From: Aeoliella straminimaris
GTDB lineage: Bacteria; Planctomycetota; Planctomycetia; Pirellulales; Lacipirellulaceae
Assembly (NCBI RefSeq): GCF_024054565.1
Contig: NZ_JAMXLR010000055.1
Coordinates: 186,001 to 250,000 of the forward strand
Length of the DNA stretch: 64,000 bases
Direction of reading: 5' to 3'
Below, piece by piece: positions 34,908-42,270 of this stretch (position 1 is its first letter; every line of letters starts with the position of its first letter). The translations under genes were made by a program, and so were the position numbers. The notes under the pieces are model-generated. The model saw only the letters and a program-made list of their open reading frames with translations, was not told the DNA's origin and made no database searches.

Positions 34908-35939
34908 CTACGCAGCTGCCGATTGGGACCTTCGCAAACCGTGAATCACCTCTCCGTACACTTGCCCAACCGACAGATCCCGCATGCAAGCGTGGTGTCC
35001 CAGTGGGCAGGTTCGCTTTACACAGGGTTGGCAGTCGAGCGCCAGCGTCAATGACGTTTCCAGATTGTAGTGTGTTTGGGTGTGTTCTGGCGAGGTCGGT
35101 CCGAACAGTGAAATCACTGGCTTGCCAAAGGCAATGCCGAAGAACCGTGGGCCGCTGTCCGTGGTGAGCAGCAACCGCGACCGCCGAATACACGCCTTGG
35201 TCAAACCCAGGGGCACGTCGAACTCTGCCAAACTCACCACTCGGCGGTCGTCGGCGCGGCGGACGATAGCACGAGCGATGTCTCGCTCGGCCGGTCCGCA
35301 GTTCACCAGCACATGCAGGTTCTCTTCGTGAGCCAGCCGCCGGGCCACCGCGGCAAAGTGCTCGGCGGGCCAGTGCTTGGCCGCACCGTATGCTCCGCCC
35401 GAATTCATCACGACCACCCGGTTGTCGTTCGGCAGGTCGAGGGCCTTCCACACGGCATCGGCCGCTGTTTCGTCTTCGCTGGTGGTGCCCAACTCCAGGT
35501 GGGGAGATTCGATACCACAGCCCGCGGCGTAGGCCACCTTCAAGTAGGCATCGATCGTCGCGGCGGCTCCGGTGTCCACCCGAACATTCATTAGCAGTCG
35601 ACGCAGGTCGCGGGCCGTCCCGACTCGTTTGGCAGCACCACTCCGCCAGGCCATCCAGCCGGTACGCAGCGAGTTGGTCAGCAATACGGCCATGTCGACG
35701 CGAGCCGCACGCAGCTTGGCAATGGCGCCGCTTTGGCGGCGGTCGCCCGATTTGACCTTCGGCGAATACAGGATTTCCTCGTCCAACCAGGGCGACCCGG
35801 CCAGCACTTCCGAAACGTAGGGCCGCATGACGCCAATCAAATCGCCTTGCTCGCCCACCATCTTCTTCAACGCTCGCAGCGCGGGCGTAGCCATCACAAC
35901 GTCGCCAATCCAGTTGGGCAAGAACACTGCCAGTCGCAT
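34908..35939 (-). CDS. Glycosyltransferase family 9 (ADP-heptose:LPS heptosyltransferase-like)
   Basis: The 343-residue protein opens with the GT9 signature RLAVFLPNWIGDVVMATPAL, then NSLRTGWMAWRSGAAKRVG. The second half has NSGGAYGAAKHWPAEHFAAV and TDSGPRFFGIAFGKPVISLFGPTSP. WaaF-type enzymes transfer heptose onto the KDO or heptose of the lipopolysaccharide inner core, consistent with KdsA in this window. A cysteine cluster near the end (CQPCVKRTCPLGHHACM) is also seen in WaaF-like proteins. The exact acceptor is uncertain. Confidence 0.92.
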   Translation of the reverse strand: MRLAVFLPNWIGDVVMATPALRALKKMVGEQGDLIGVMRPYVSEVLAGSPWLDEEILYSPKVKSGDRRQSGAIAKLRAARVDMAVLLTNSLRTGWMAWRSGAAKRVGTARDLRRLLMNVRVDTGAAATIDAYLKVAYAAGCGIESPHLELGTTSEDETAADAVWKALDLPNDNRVVVMNSGGAYGAAKHWPAEHFAAVARRLAHEENLHVLVNCGPAERDIARAIVRRADDRRVVSLAEFDVPLGLTKACIRRSRLLLTTDSGPRFFGIAFGKPVISLFGPTSPEHTQTHYNLETSLTLALDCQPCVKRTCPLGHHACMRDLSVGQVYGEVIHGLRRSQSAAA

Positions 35940-36043
35940 CGCGTCGTTCCTCAGAATGTTGCGCCAGAGGTTATCGGGGAGGGGATGATAGTTGCTCTCC
36001 CGCCCGCGGGCAACAGCAGCGACACGATGCTAGCACCGCTTGC

Positions 36044-36670
36044 TCACCATTCGATTCCGCGTTGCTTCAAATCGACCTCCAGTTGGTCGTGATCGGTGTA
36101 CTGCACGGCGTTCAGCCCCGCGGTGATGGCCCCTTCGACGTTCTCGATGCGATCGTCGACAAAGAACACCCCCTCGGCCGGCACCCCACACTTTTGCACG
36201 GCAAAGTCGTAGACCTTCCGGTCCGGTTTCATGCTGCGGGCGTCGAAGCTCGTCACATTCTGCTCGAAGACGTCGCACAGCACTGGGAATCTGCCATCGG
36301 TCAGGAAGCGCCAATGCACGGGATTCGTGTTCGACAGGATGCCGAGCCGATGCCCGGCCGCCTTCAGGTCTTGCACCAGCGCAAAGCTCGACTCGATGGG
36401 GGCGAACATGTCGGCCGCGGCCACTTCCAATTCGCGGCGATCGGGCTCCACGTTCAGTTCGCGGCAAAACCGCTCGAAAAACTCGTCCTCGCTCACCAGC
36501 CCATGCTCGAACCGCCACAACAGGCTCTCGCGTTCGTGGGGACCGATCACCAGTTGGGCCACGTCCTCGTATGACACCCCGGCGACCGCGGCCATTTGCT
36601 CGCAGGCACGCTCGTTGGAGAAGGTCAGCAGCACGTTGCCGAGGTCGAAGTACAGGAATTGCGGTTTCAT
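36044..36670 (-). CDS. HAD-IA family hydrolase (YihX-like phosphatase)
   Basis: The 208-residue protein has motif I YFDLGNVLLTF, motif II HRLGILSNTNPVHW, a Lys in SMKPDRKVYDFAV and motif IV GVFFVDDRIENVEGAI. The pattern DLGNV and the LSNTN motif are those of YihX, a sugar-phosphate (alpha-D-glucose-1-phosphate) phosphatase, so a sugar phosphatase is the best guess. It ends 104 bases before the GT9 start and may be read with the two glycosyltransferases. It is divergent from the GNAT gene. Confidence 0.9.
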   Translation of the reverse strand: MKPQFLYFDLGNVLLTFSNERACEQMAAVAGVSYEDVAQLVIGPHERESLLWRFEHGLVSEDEFFERFCRELNVEPDRRELEVAAADMFAPIESSFALVQDLKAAGHRLGILSNTNPVHWRFLTDGRFPVLCDVFEQNVTSFDARSMKPDRKVYDFAVQKCGVPAEGVFFVDDRIENVEGAITAGLNAVQYTDHDQLEVDLKQRGIEW

Positions 36671-36748
36671 GTGGGCGGGATGGGCTTTGGGTCGCGGCTG
36701 GTTACAATGGGGGGCTGTCTTTCTCTTACGATATCCGTTGCGGCGACA

Positions 36749-37252
36749 ATGAGCACTCCCCTGTTACGTCTGGCCACCGAGGCCGATTTGGCGGCCATTA
36801 ACGACATTCATAATCATTACGTGCTCAACACGTCGAGTACTTACGCGCTGGAGCCGATGTCGCTCGAGACGCGCCGCAACTGGTTTACCAGCCGCGCGGA
36901 AATCCACCCCGTGACGGTTATCGAAGACCAGGGACAAGTCGTCGCCTGGGGTGCGCTCGGGTTCTTTCGCCTGTTGGCAGGTTACCGGACCACGGTGGAA
37001 AATTCGGTGTACGTGCATCTCGACCACATGCGTCGCGGCCTGGGATCGATGATCCTCCGCGACCAACAGCAGCGTGCCACGGACCTTGGCCTGCATTCGA
37101 TCATCGCCGTGATCGATAGCAAGCAGCAGGCCAGCATTGCTGCTCACGGCAAGCAAGGCTATCGCGAAGTGGGCCGGATGCAGGAAATCGCCCGCAAGTT
37201 CGATCGCTACCACGATGTCGTCTTCATGCAGTGGATGGTGAATGCCGAGTAG
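36749..37252 (+). CDS. GNAT family N-acetyltransferase (phosphinothricin/methionine sulfoximine type)
   Basis: The 167-residue protein matches the Pat/MnaT/YncA group: LRLATEADLAAINDIHNHYV, SSTYALEPMSLETRRNWF, ENSVYVHLDHMRRGLGSMIL (the acetyl-CoA loop RRGLGS) and IIAVIDSKQQASIAAHGKQG. Relatives acetylate amino acid analogues or other amines. The ATG at 36749 is chosen by family length; the frame stays open upstream over the HAD gene. It stands alone. Confidence 0.92.
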   Translation: MSTPLLRLATEADLAAINDIHNHYVLNTSSTYALEPMSLETRRNWFTSRAEIHPVTVIEDQGQVVAWGALGFFRLLAGYRTTVENSVYVHLDHMRRGLGSMILRDQQQRATDLGLHSIIAVIDSKQQASIAAHGKQGYREVGRMQEIARKFDRYHDVVFMQWMVNAE

Positions 37253-37332
37253 CAGGCAGTAAGCTGCAGCATGCCAGACCATCGCCGGCCCCCAAGCGAC
37301 CGCCGCTGAGTGGTTCGAGTGCAGACGTCTCG

Positions 37333-38163
37333 CTACGCCGCCTGCTTTAGTTTCTTGCGTTCGTGCGTCGACAGTTCGGTCAGGTTGCCAGCAACCACGG
37401 CGTGGGCCACCGCGACGCGCCGCTGAAGTCGCCAACCGGCGAAGCCCCCCACCAGAATCGACGCAACGAACAGCCGCGGTTCGTAGTCTACCAGGTAGCC
37501 GAGCAGTTGGTTGATTGCCCCGCCCACGCCACCATAGATGCCAGGACCCTTGGGAATCACCTTCAGCGGCTGAACCGGTTGTGGCGGTCGCGAGAGGTCG
37601 GGCTTGGCAAACCAACGGATCGACGTCAATCGTTGCCAGGCCGTCTGCTCCACCGACACTGTTGCCGAGTTCGTGGTTGGCTGCGGTTGCGACAACTCGC
37701 CAAGCGTCGCCCCGGGTCGCTGGCTTCCGACCGGCTGCAGTTTTGAACGTGGCAGTCCAATCGGCATCGGTTCGTTGGCCTCGCTGGCAGGTTGCACGGC
37801 CAGCACCACGGTGCGCGAGCCAAACCGCTCGTAGGCCGCGTTGCCCACAATCGCACCGGCTAGCACGATCATCGCCATGACGATGTACGAGTTGATGCTT
37901 TGCGGATCGAGCCAGCGGTTCAGCAGGGCGAAGGTCACGCCGGCCGCGGCGATGGCCAGTGGCAACGTCCGCCACAGCACGCTGGCCACGACGTCGTGAT
38001 CGCCCCCGCCGATGAGCGTCGCCAGCAGCATCATGACCATCTGCCATACAGCCGCGAGCGCTCCGCCCACGTCGTACAGCAGCACCAGCACCACCAACAG
38101 CACCACCAGGCTGGGAGGTACGTGCAGCCGCTCGCGAATTGTCTCGTAGATCCGACCGAGCAT
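37333..38163 (-). CDS. Hypothetical membrane protein
   Basis: The 276-residue protein has four likely membrane segments: SLVVLLVVLVLLYDVGGALA, VLWRTLPLAIAAAGVTFALL, YIVMAMIVLAGAIVGNA and LFVASILVGGFAGW. The third and fourth are separated by about 120 polar, proline-rich residues. The C-terminus is basic (THERKKLKQ). I do not recognise a family. The ATG at 38163 gives a short amphipathic head; an upstream start at 38205 is possible. It is convergent with the GNAT gene. Confidence 0.65.
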   Translation of the reverse strand: MLGRIYETIRERLHVPPSLVVLLVVLVLLYDVGGALAAVWQMVMMLLATLIGGGDHDVVASVLWRTLPLAIAAAGVTFALLNRWLDPQSINSYIVMAMIVLAGAIVGNAAYERFGSRTVVLAVQPASEANEPMPIGLPRSKLQPVGSQRPGATLGELSQPQPTTNSATVSVEQTAWQRLTSIRWFAKPDLSRPPQPVQPLKVIPKGPGIYGGVGGAINQLLGYLVDYEPRLFVASILVGGFAGWRLQRRVAVAHAVVAGNLTELSTHERKKLKQAA

Positions 38164-38286
38164 GTCCAATCTTTGCGAAGTTCCTAGCCACCTTCGGTAA
38201 ACCACCGCGAGAGGTTAGCGAAACAGCGAAAGCAGCGTAAGCCCAACTGACAGCGCAAGCCCAAGTGATCGGACCGGCCGCAGGAG

Positions 38287-38495
38287 TTTTGTCCCCCAGG
38301 ATTTTGTCCCCATCGGGGGACAAAACAATTCATGGGCCCAAAACTCCCCGGTTTTGGTCACCCCTGTGTCAAAAACACCCTTGTTTTTCCGATCCTTTCG
38401 AACACCCCCAGCCAAAACCCATCGCGTTGTTCTCCGCATGTCGACTCCATGGGCCCAAAACCTATTGGCCCAAAACCAAGGACCCAAAAAGCCGT
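38287..38495. repeat. Cluster of GGNCCAAAAC-type repeats with a TTTTGTCCCC hairpin
   Basis: TTTTGTCCCC (38302-38311) and GGGGACAAAA (38316-38325) form a 10-bp perfect stem with a 4-base loop, and an extra TTTTGTCCCC lies at 38287-38296. ATGGGCCCAAAAC occurs at 38332-38344 and 38449-38461. Variants TTGGCCCAAAACC (about 38465-38477) and GGACCCAAAA follow, and the complement CGGTTTTGG sits near 38349. The density of related words in about 210 bases is far above background by eye. Confidence 0.6.
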
Positions 38496-38684
38496 TGAGC
38501 CAAACGGGTCGAGGTCACTGGGAGTCCGGGCGGGGCAGGGCAGGGCCCTCCGCGCCCCGCTGGCAACTTGCCGCCGGAAACCAACTCCCGAGCCCCAAGC
38601 ATCGGCAAATCCATTCTCCCGCAAGGCGTGTAAAATATCTACGACTGTTGATGTAAAAGGTGGATATCGAAGCACGCAATGGTA

Positions 38685-38743
38685 GCCGGATTCGCAAGAA
38701 TTCGGACATCCTGGTCGCTCACCCGATCTCTTGCGAATCCGGC
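38685..38743. repeat. 15-bp perfect inverted repeat, 29-base spacer
   Basis: GCCGGATTCGCAAGA (38685-38699) and TCTTGCGAATCCGGC (38729-38743) are exact inverted copies. The element lies about 70 bases before the next gene. It could be a mobile palindromic repeat (MITE or REP-like), a terminator-like RNA hairpin or a structured RNA; there is no T-run after it. Confidence 0.65.
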
Positions 38744-38815
38744 CACTTCTCCCGGGTAGAATGAACTCGGCCTTCACTACCTCCGGCACATTGCCCGAAT
38801 GACGGACAGATCGCC

Positions 38816-39211
38816 TTGACCAACCGAAAATTTAAACCTGGCTTCCGACTCTCGGCCATCGATGTCGCGGTTCTAGTACTCGGCAGCGTGGCGGTAGCCT
38901 ATCTGAGCATGCAGATTTCGCTGTGGCTCGGGCTCGGCGTGGCGTTCGTTGTCGCCCACTTCTTTCTGTTCTGCAACGTGTTTCGCGTGGCCCGGCCGCT
39001 GGAACTCGGTTGGTCGGCCGTGTTTGTGACGCTTGTACTGTGCTGTACGCTGTTTGCCGTGCCGAGTTGGCCGCTGGTTTTCGCTCTAACCCTGCCAGCC
39101 ACGATCGCAGTGATCGGATTAGAGTTGAGCAAAGCGTCCTATCACGGAGTACTTTGGCAATCGATCAACCCCCAGTTGCCAGACTGGTGGGAGGCACAAC
39201 TTGCGAAGTGA
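38816..39211 (+). CDS. Hypothetical small membrane protein
   Basis: The 131-residue protein has three to four hydrophobic segments (LSAIDVAVLVLGSVAVAYL, LGLGVAFVVAHFFLFCNVF, VFVTLVLCCTLFAVPSWPLV, FALTLPATIAVIGLEL) and ends in a Trp-rich tail (WQSINPQLPDWWEAQL). No family is recognised. The only start that keeps the first helix is a TTG at 38816, without a clear ribosome-binding site. It is followed by another small membrane protein on the same strand. Confidence 0.6.
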   Translation: MTNRKFKPGFRLSAIDVAVLVLGSVAVAYLSMQISLWLGLGVAFVVAHFFLFCNVFRVARPLELGWSAVFVTLVLCCTLFAVPSWPLVFALTLPATIAVIGLELSKASYHGVLWQSINPQLPDWWEAQLAK

Positions 39212-39305
39212 GGCGAGGCGAATGCACTTCGCAAAAGCGTTGTCGCGACACGAATTGTCGAGCTCGTGAGATCAGGGTACACTCCGCCTTGCTGATGGTT
39301 GCCCC

Positions 39306-39569
39306 ATGTGGAGATGGTTTTGGGCCGAGGACATAGCGATGCTGGAGAGCCGGGTCATACTATCGCTCGTTGCTGTAGCCTACGCCTTTGGAATTTGGTG
39401 CATCGACCCCAAAGCCAACAATGCGGGGCCCGACAGTTTCTGGGCTCTGGGTAAGAGTGATCCATTTCGTAACATGATCTGCAAAGAAGACGGGACGCTA
39501 CGTCGCCACGTTAAGACATTCTTGTACGCTCAAGCGCTCGTACTGTTCATCGTGGCATGGGTGATGTAA
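39306..39569 (+). CDS. Hypothetical small membrane protein, 87 residues
   Basis: The protein has two predicted membrane helices, at about residues 16-32 (ILSLVAVAYAFGIWCI) and 70-86 (FLYAQALVLFIVAWVM), with a polar loop between (GPDSFWALGKSDPFR). It starts at the ATG at 39306; a second ATG at 39339 would also keep both helices. No family is recognised. The gap to the next gene start is 99 bases. Confidence 0.55.
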   Translation: MWRWFWAEDIAMLESRVILSLVAVAYAFGIWCIDPKANNAGPDSFWALGKSDPFRNMICKEDGTLRRHVKTFLYAQALVLFIVAWVM

Positions 39570-39668
39570 GCCATTGCCAGCAGATGCAGAGGGCCTGCAA
39601 GAGTGGTCCTTCGACGCGCCTCGTTTCCTACTCACTTCGCTTCATCTCCTGGTTGCTGCGAGCCCCCC

Positions 39669-40151
39669 ATGTCCGACTCTCCACCTTTCGATCTCGTTCA
39701 AGCTCACCGCTATTTTTCGGCGAGTTGCTTCAATCGTACCTGGGCGCAGATCGAGAACGCCGATCGCACACCCGCAGAAGACGACGCGATGGTGCTCACG
39801 GCGGCGGCCTCCTTGTGGCATTGGACGCAGCGGCCCGATTGCACGGATGAAAATCTCTCGATTGGTCACTGGTTGCTTTCCCGCACGCTCGCCTTGGCAG
39901 GGCAGGGGGAGGCGTCCATGCGGCACGGCCTGCGGTCGCTGGAATTGGCCGCCGAGAGTTCGAGCTTCTACATCGGCTATGGTCACGAAGCGGTGGCGCG
40001 GGCCGCCCTGGTGTTGTCGGACGAAACCAGTTTCCGCGCGCACTTGCGCGAAGCTGAGGCTTGCCTAACGCAGATCGCCGAACCTTCGGAACGCGAGCTG
40101 CTGGAGCCCGATTTGCAAAACTTGGCTCAACACTTTCGCAATGATGCGTAA
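39669..40151 (+). CDS. Hypothetical helical (TPR-like) protein
   Basis: The 160-residue soluble protein is all-helical, with spaced aromatic and Ala-rich helices: FDLVQAHRYFSASCFNRTW, IGHWLLSRTLALAGQGEASM and EAVARAALVLSDETSFRAH. This resembles a few degenerate TPR units. It has no signal peptide or known motif. The ATG at 39669 is chosen because residues upstream of it look non-coding. The function is unknown. Confidence 0.65.
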   Translation: MSDSPPFDLVQAHRYFSASCFNRTWAQIENADRTPAEDDAMVLTAAASLWHWTQRPDCTDENLSIGHWLLSRTLALAGQGEASMRHGLRSLELAAESSSFYIGYGHEAVARAALVLSDETSFRAHLREAEACLTQIAEPSERELLEPDLQNLAQHFRNDA

Positions 40152-40562
40152 CACCGCGAACGAGTCGGTGTTCTTTTGCCGCGCTCCATTCGTCGCATTG
40201 TGCTTGCGCGTCGATGTTAACTCACCATTAACTTGACATTGGCCATGGCTGGGCTTACTGTCAATGCGGTGCGGTAATCGGCCCATTCATTGGGCGGATT
40301 ACCACGTCTCATCCTCCTTTCATCGATCTTTGTCAAAGGCTTTCGTCGTGCCTTCATAACGCTTGTGTCCGCCACGCCCGCGACCGCGTCCCTACTGCTT
40401 GCCTGGTTCCCGCTCGATTTCCCAGGACAGCACGCACGACAGCTTTTCACGACCATCATGCGATCACCCTACAGACAGACTCCCTACAAACACCGAAAGC
40501 TCATCCCATACAACCCGACACCGGCAACGCGTACGAACGTTCAACAGGGGAATCTCCACTTC
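40152..40562. other. Intergenic region, 411 bases
   Basis: This region leads up to the PQQ-sugar dehydrogenase-like gene. The frame of that gene is open upstream, but the extra residues do not look like a signal peptide or conserved domain. An inverted repeat at 40274-40302 is listed separately; otherwise nothing is recognised. Confidence 0.4.
40274..40302. promoter_or_regulatory. Inverted repeat upstream of the sugar dehydrogenase-like gene
   Basis: GTAATC-G-GCCCA (40274-40285) and TGGGC-G-GATTAC (40291-40302) pair over 11 bases with one G-G mismatch and a 5-base centre. This is a possible operator or leader hairpin, about 260 bases before the start codon. Confidence 0.35.
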
Positions 40563-42260
40563 ATGACTTCAGGCACCACCCTTCCACTTCACCGTGCAAC
40601 CTCCTGGTCAGCCGCCCTGGCGGTGGCCGTAGCCCTGTGGGGCTCTGCGGCCGGCGCCATGGCCGCGTACACCGTTACGCGTTTATCGCCGAACTTCAAC
40701 CCAGGCTCGATGCCGCACGTGGTGAACACGGCGCTGCACCTGCCGGTCGATGTGGACGTAGCCCCCGGAAATAGCGATTACTTCTTTGTGTCGCAGTTGG
40801 GCGGCGTGGGGTCCGACGGTTCCGATGGCGACGACATCACCAAGGCCGATGGCCGGATCGTGCTGCTCGATCGCAACACAGGCAGCGTCGACTTCAACAC
40901 TCCGTTTCTGGCTATCGGCGACACGAGCCTCTTCGAAGGAGTGGCGGTGCCCGAGGTGGGGCTGTTTTCCACGGCCTTTCATCCCGACTTTGCGACCAAC
41001 GGCAAGTTCTATGTCAGCGTGGCAGTGAATTACCCTGGTCCCGCCCCGAGCTTGCTGCCCCGCGATCCACGTACGCCGCCGTTCAAGCTGGCGGTGCGTG
41101 AATACACGGCCGATCCCAGCGACATTGCCGCCGGAGCCACGTTCAGCAAGACGATCTTTGAAGTCGATCAGCCCGCGTTCAATCACAATGGTAGTTGGAT
41201 TGGCTTCAACCCCCTGGAGTCCGCCCAAGGCAACAACTATCTGTATGTCACGCTGGGCGACGGTGGCAATCAGCACGACGCCTACGACTACGCTCAGGAC
41301 AAAGATCACCTGCTCGGGTCCATTGTGCGAATCGATATCGACGGTGACGACTTCGCCGCCGACCCGGATCGCAACTACGCCATTCCCGCCGACAATCCGT
41401 TCGTCGATGCGGACGGACTCGATGAGATTTGGGCCTATGGTTTCCGCAACCCTTGGCGTGCCAGCTTTGATACGGCGACGGGCGACATGTATATCGGCGA
41501 CGTAGGGCAGGGCACTTGGGAAGAGATCGACCGCATCGCCGGCGACATCGGTCCCAGCGACGATCGCAACTACGGCTGGCGTTTGCGCGAGGGCTTTGTC
41601 GCTACGCCGACGGGCCCAAACGTGGGTGGCCGCGCACCGGCCGACAACGTCAATCCCATCCTCGCCTATCGGCATGGCAATGGCGATTTCCAAGGCAACT
41701 CCGTGGCCGGTGGTATCGTCTATCGCGGGCCGGTCGAGGAGTTCCAAGGCATGTACATCTTTGCCGACTCGGTGTCGCGCAACATCTGGGGGATCGATCT
41801 GGACGACATCGACTCGTTCGACCCCAACAACCCGAGCGATACCTTGGTGCTGTTGAACGATGCTTTGGCGCCGCAAGATGGTAACTACGTGAGCGTGGTG
41901 AGTTTTGCCGAAGACGAACAAGGGAACCTGTTGATTGTCGACAACGGTTACGACGTTGGCGGACTGGGTGGCAACATCTATCGGCTCGATTTCGTGCTGG
42001 CAGGCGATTACAACAGCGACGGCACCGTCGACATCGCCGACTATACGGTTTGGCGGAACCACCTCGGGGCCGCCGCCGGAACTTTGCCGAACGACCTGGA
42101 CGGCGGCGTGATTGGCCCAGACCAGTACGACACTTGGAAGGCCAACTTTGGCAAGTCGCAGCCGCCGTTGGCCACCGCTGCGAGTGTGCCGGAAGCGGGG
42201 TCGCTGGTTCAACTGCTCGGCGTGATGTCACTGATGCTGCTCTGCTACCGGTGCAGCTGA
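40563..42260 (+). CDS. PQQ-dependent sugar dehydrogenase-like protein with dockerin-like and PEP-CTERM-like tail
   Basis: The 565-residue protein has a signal peptide (ALAVAVALWGSAAGAMA). It then has a six-bladed propeller of the soluble glucose dehydrogenase/HHIP type (about 30-475), with NNYLYVTLGDGGNQHDAYDY, GFRNPWRASFDTATGDMYIG, DVGQGTWEEIDRI and NYGWRLREGF. A dockerin-like pair follows (GDYNSDGTVDIADYTVWRNH, then PDQYDTWKANFG). The end VPEAGSLVQLLGVMSLMLL then CYRCS resembles a PEP-CTERM signal with A for the second P. It may oxidise aldoses outside the inner membrane if PQQ binds. The ATG at 40563 fits the signal peptide. Only 10 bases separate its end from that of the convergent GH43 gene. 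Confidence 0.85.
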   Translation: MTSGTTLPLHRATSWSAALAVAVALWGSAAGAMAAYTVTRLSPNFNPGSMPHVVNTALHLPVDVDVAPGNSDYFFVSQLGGVGSDGSDGDDITKADGRIVLLDRNTGSVDFNTPFLAIGDTSLFEGVAVPEVGLFSTAFHPDFATNGKFYVSVAVNYPGPAPSLLPRDPRTPPFKLAVREYTADPSDIAAGATFSKTIFEVDQPAFNHNGSWIGFNPLESAQGNNYLYVTLGDGGNQHDAYDYAQDKDHLLGSIVRIDIDGDDFAADPDRNYAIPADNPFVDADGLDEIWAYGFRNPWRASFDTATGDMYIGDVGQGTWEEIDRIAGDIGPSDDRNYGWRLREGFVATPTGPNVGGRAPADNVNPILAYRHGNGDFQGNSVAGGIVYRGPVEEFQGMYIFADSVSRNIWGIDLDDIDSFDPNNPSDTLVLLNDALAPQDGNYVSVVSFAEDEQGNLLIVDNGYDVGGLGGNIYRLDFVLAGDYNSDGTVDIADYTVWRNHLGAAAGTLPNDLDGGVIGPDQYDTWKANFGKSQPPLATAASVPEAGSLVQLLGVMSLMLLCYRCS

Positions 42261-42270
42261 CGCCCTGGTT

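Larger units (their letters stand above)
38164..38815. other. Intergenic region, 652 bases, with repeat structures
   Basis: No frame here reads as protein. The left half (38287-38495) is filled with short CCAAAAC/GTTTTGG-type repeats and a hairpin, and the right half contains a 15-bp perfect inverted repeat (38685-38743). Both are listed separately. The rest shows nothing I can name. Confidence 0.5.

Noticed and set aside
38332..38685. Overlapping open frames on both strands near the repeat cluster
   Set aside because: They exist in several frames at once across repeat DNA and encode low-complexity Pro/Lys/Asn strings; none is protein-like.
40683..42212. Minus-strand open frame of 509 codons
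   Set aside because: It lies fully opposite the PQQ-sugar dehydrogenase-like gene and shows the Val/Ala-rich pattern of a shadow frame.
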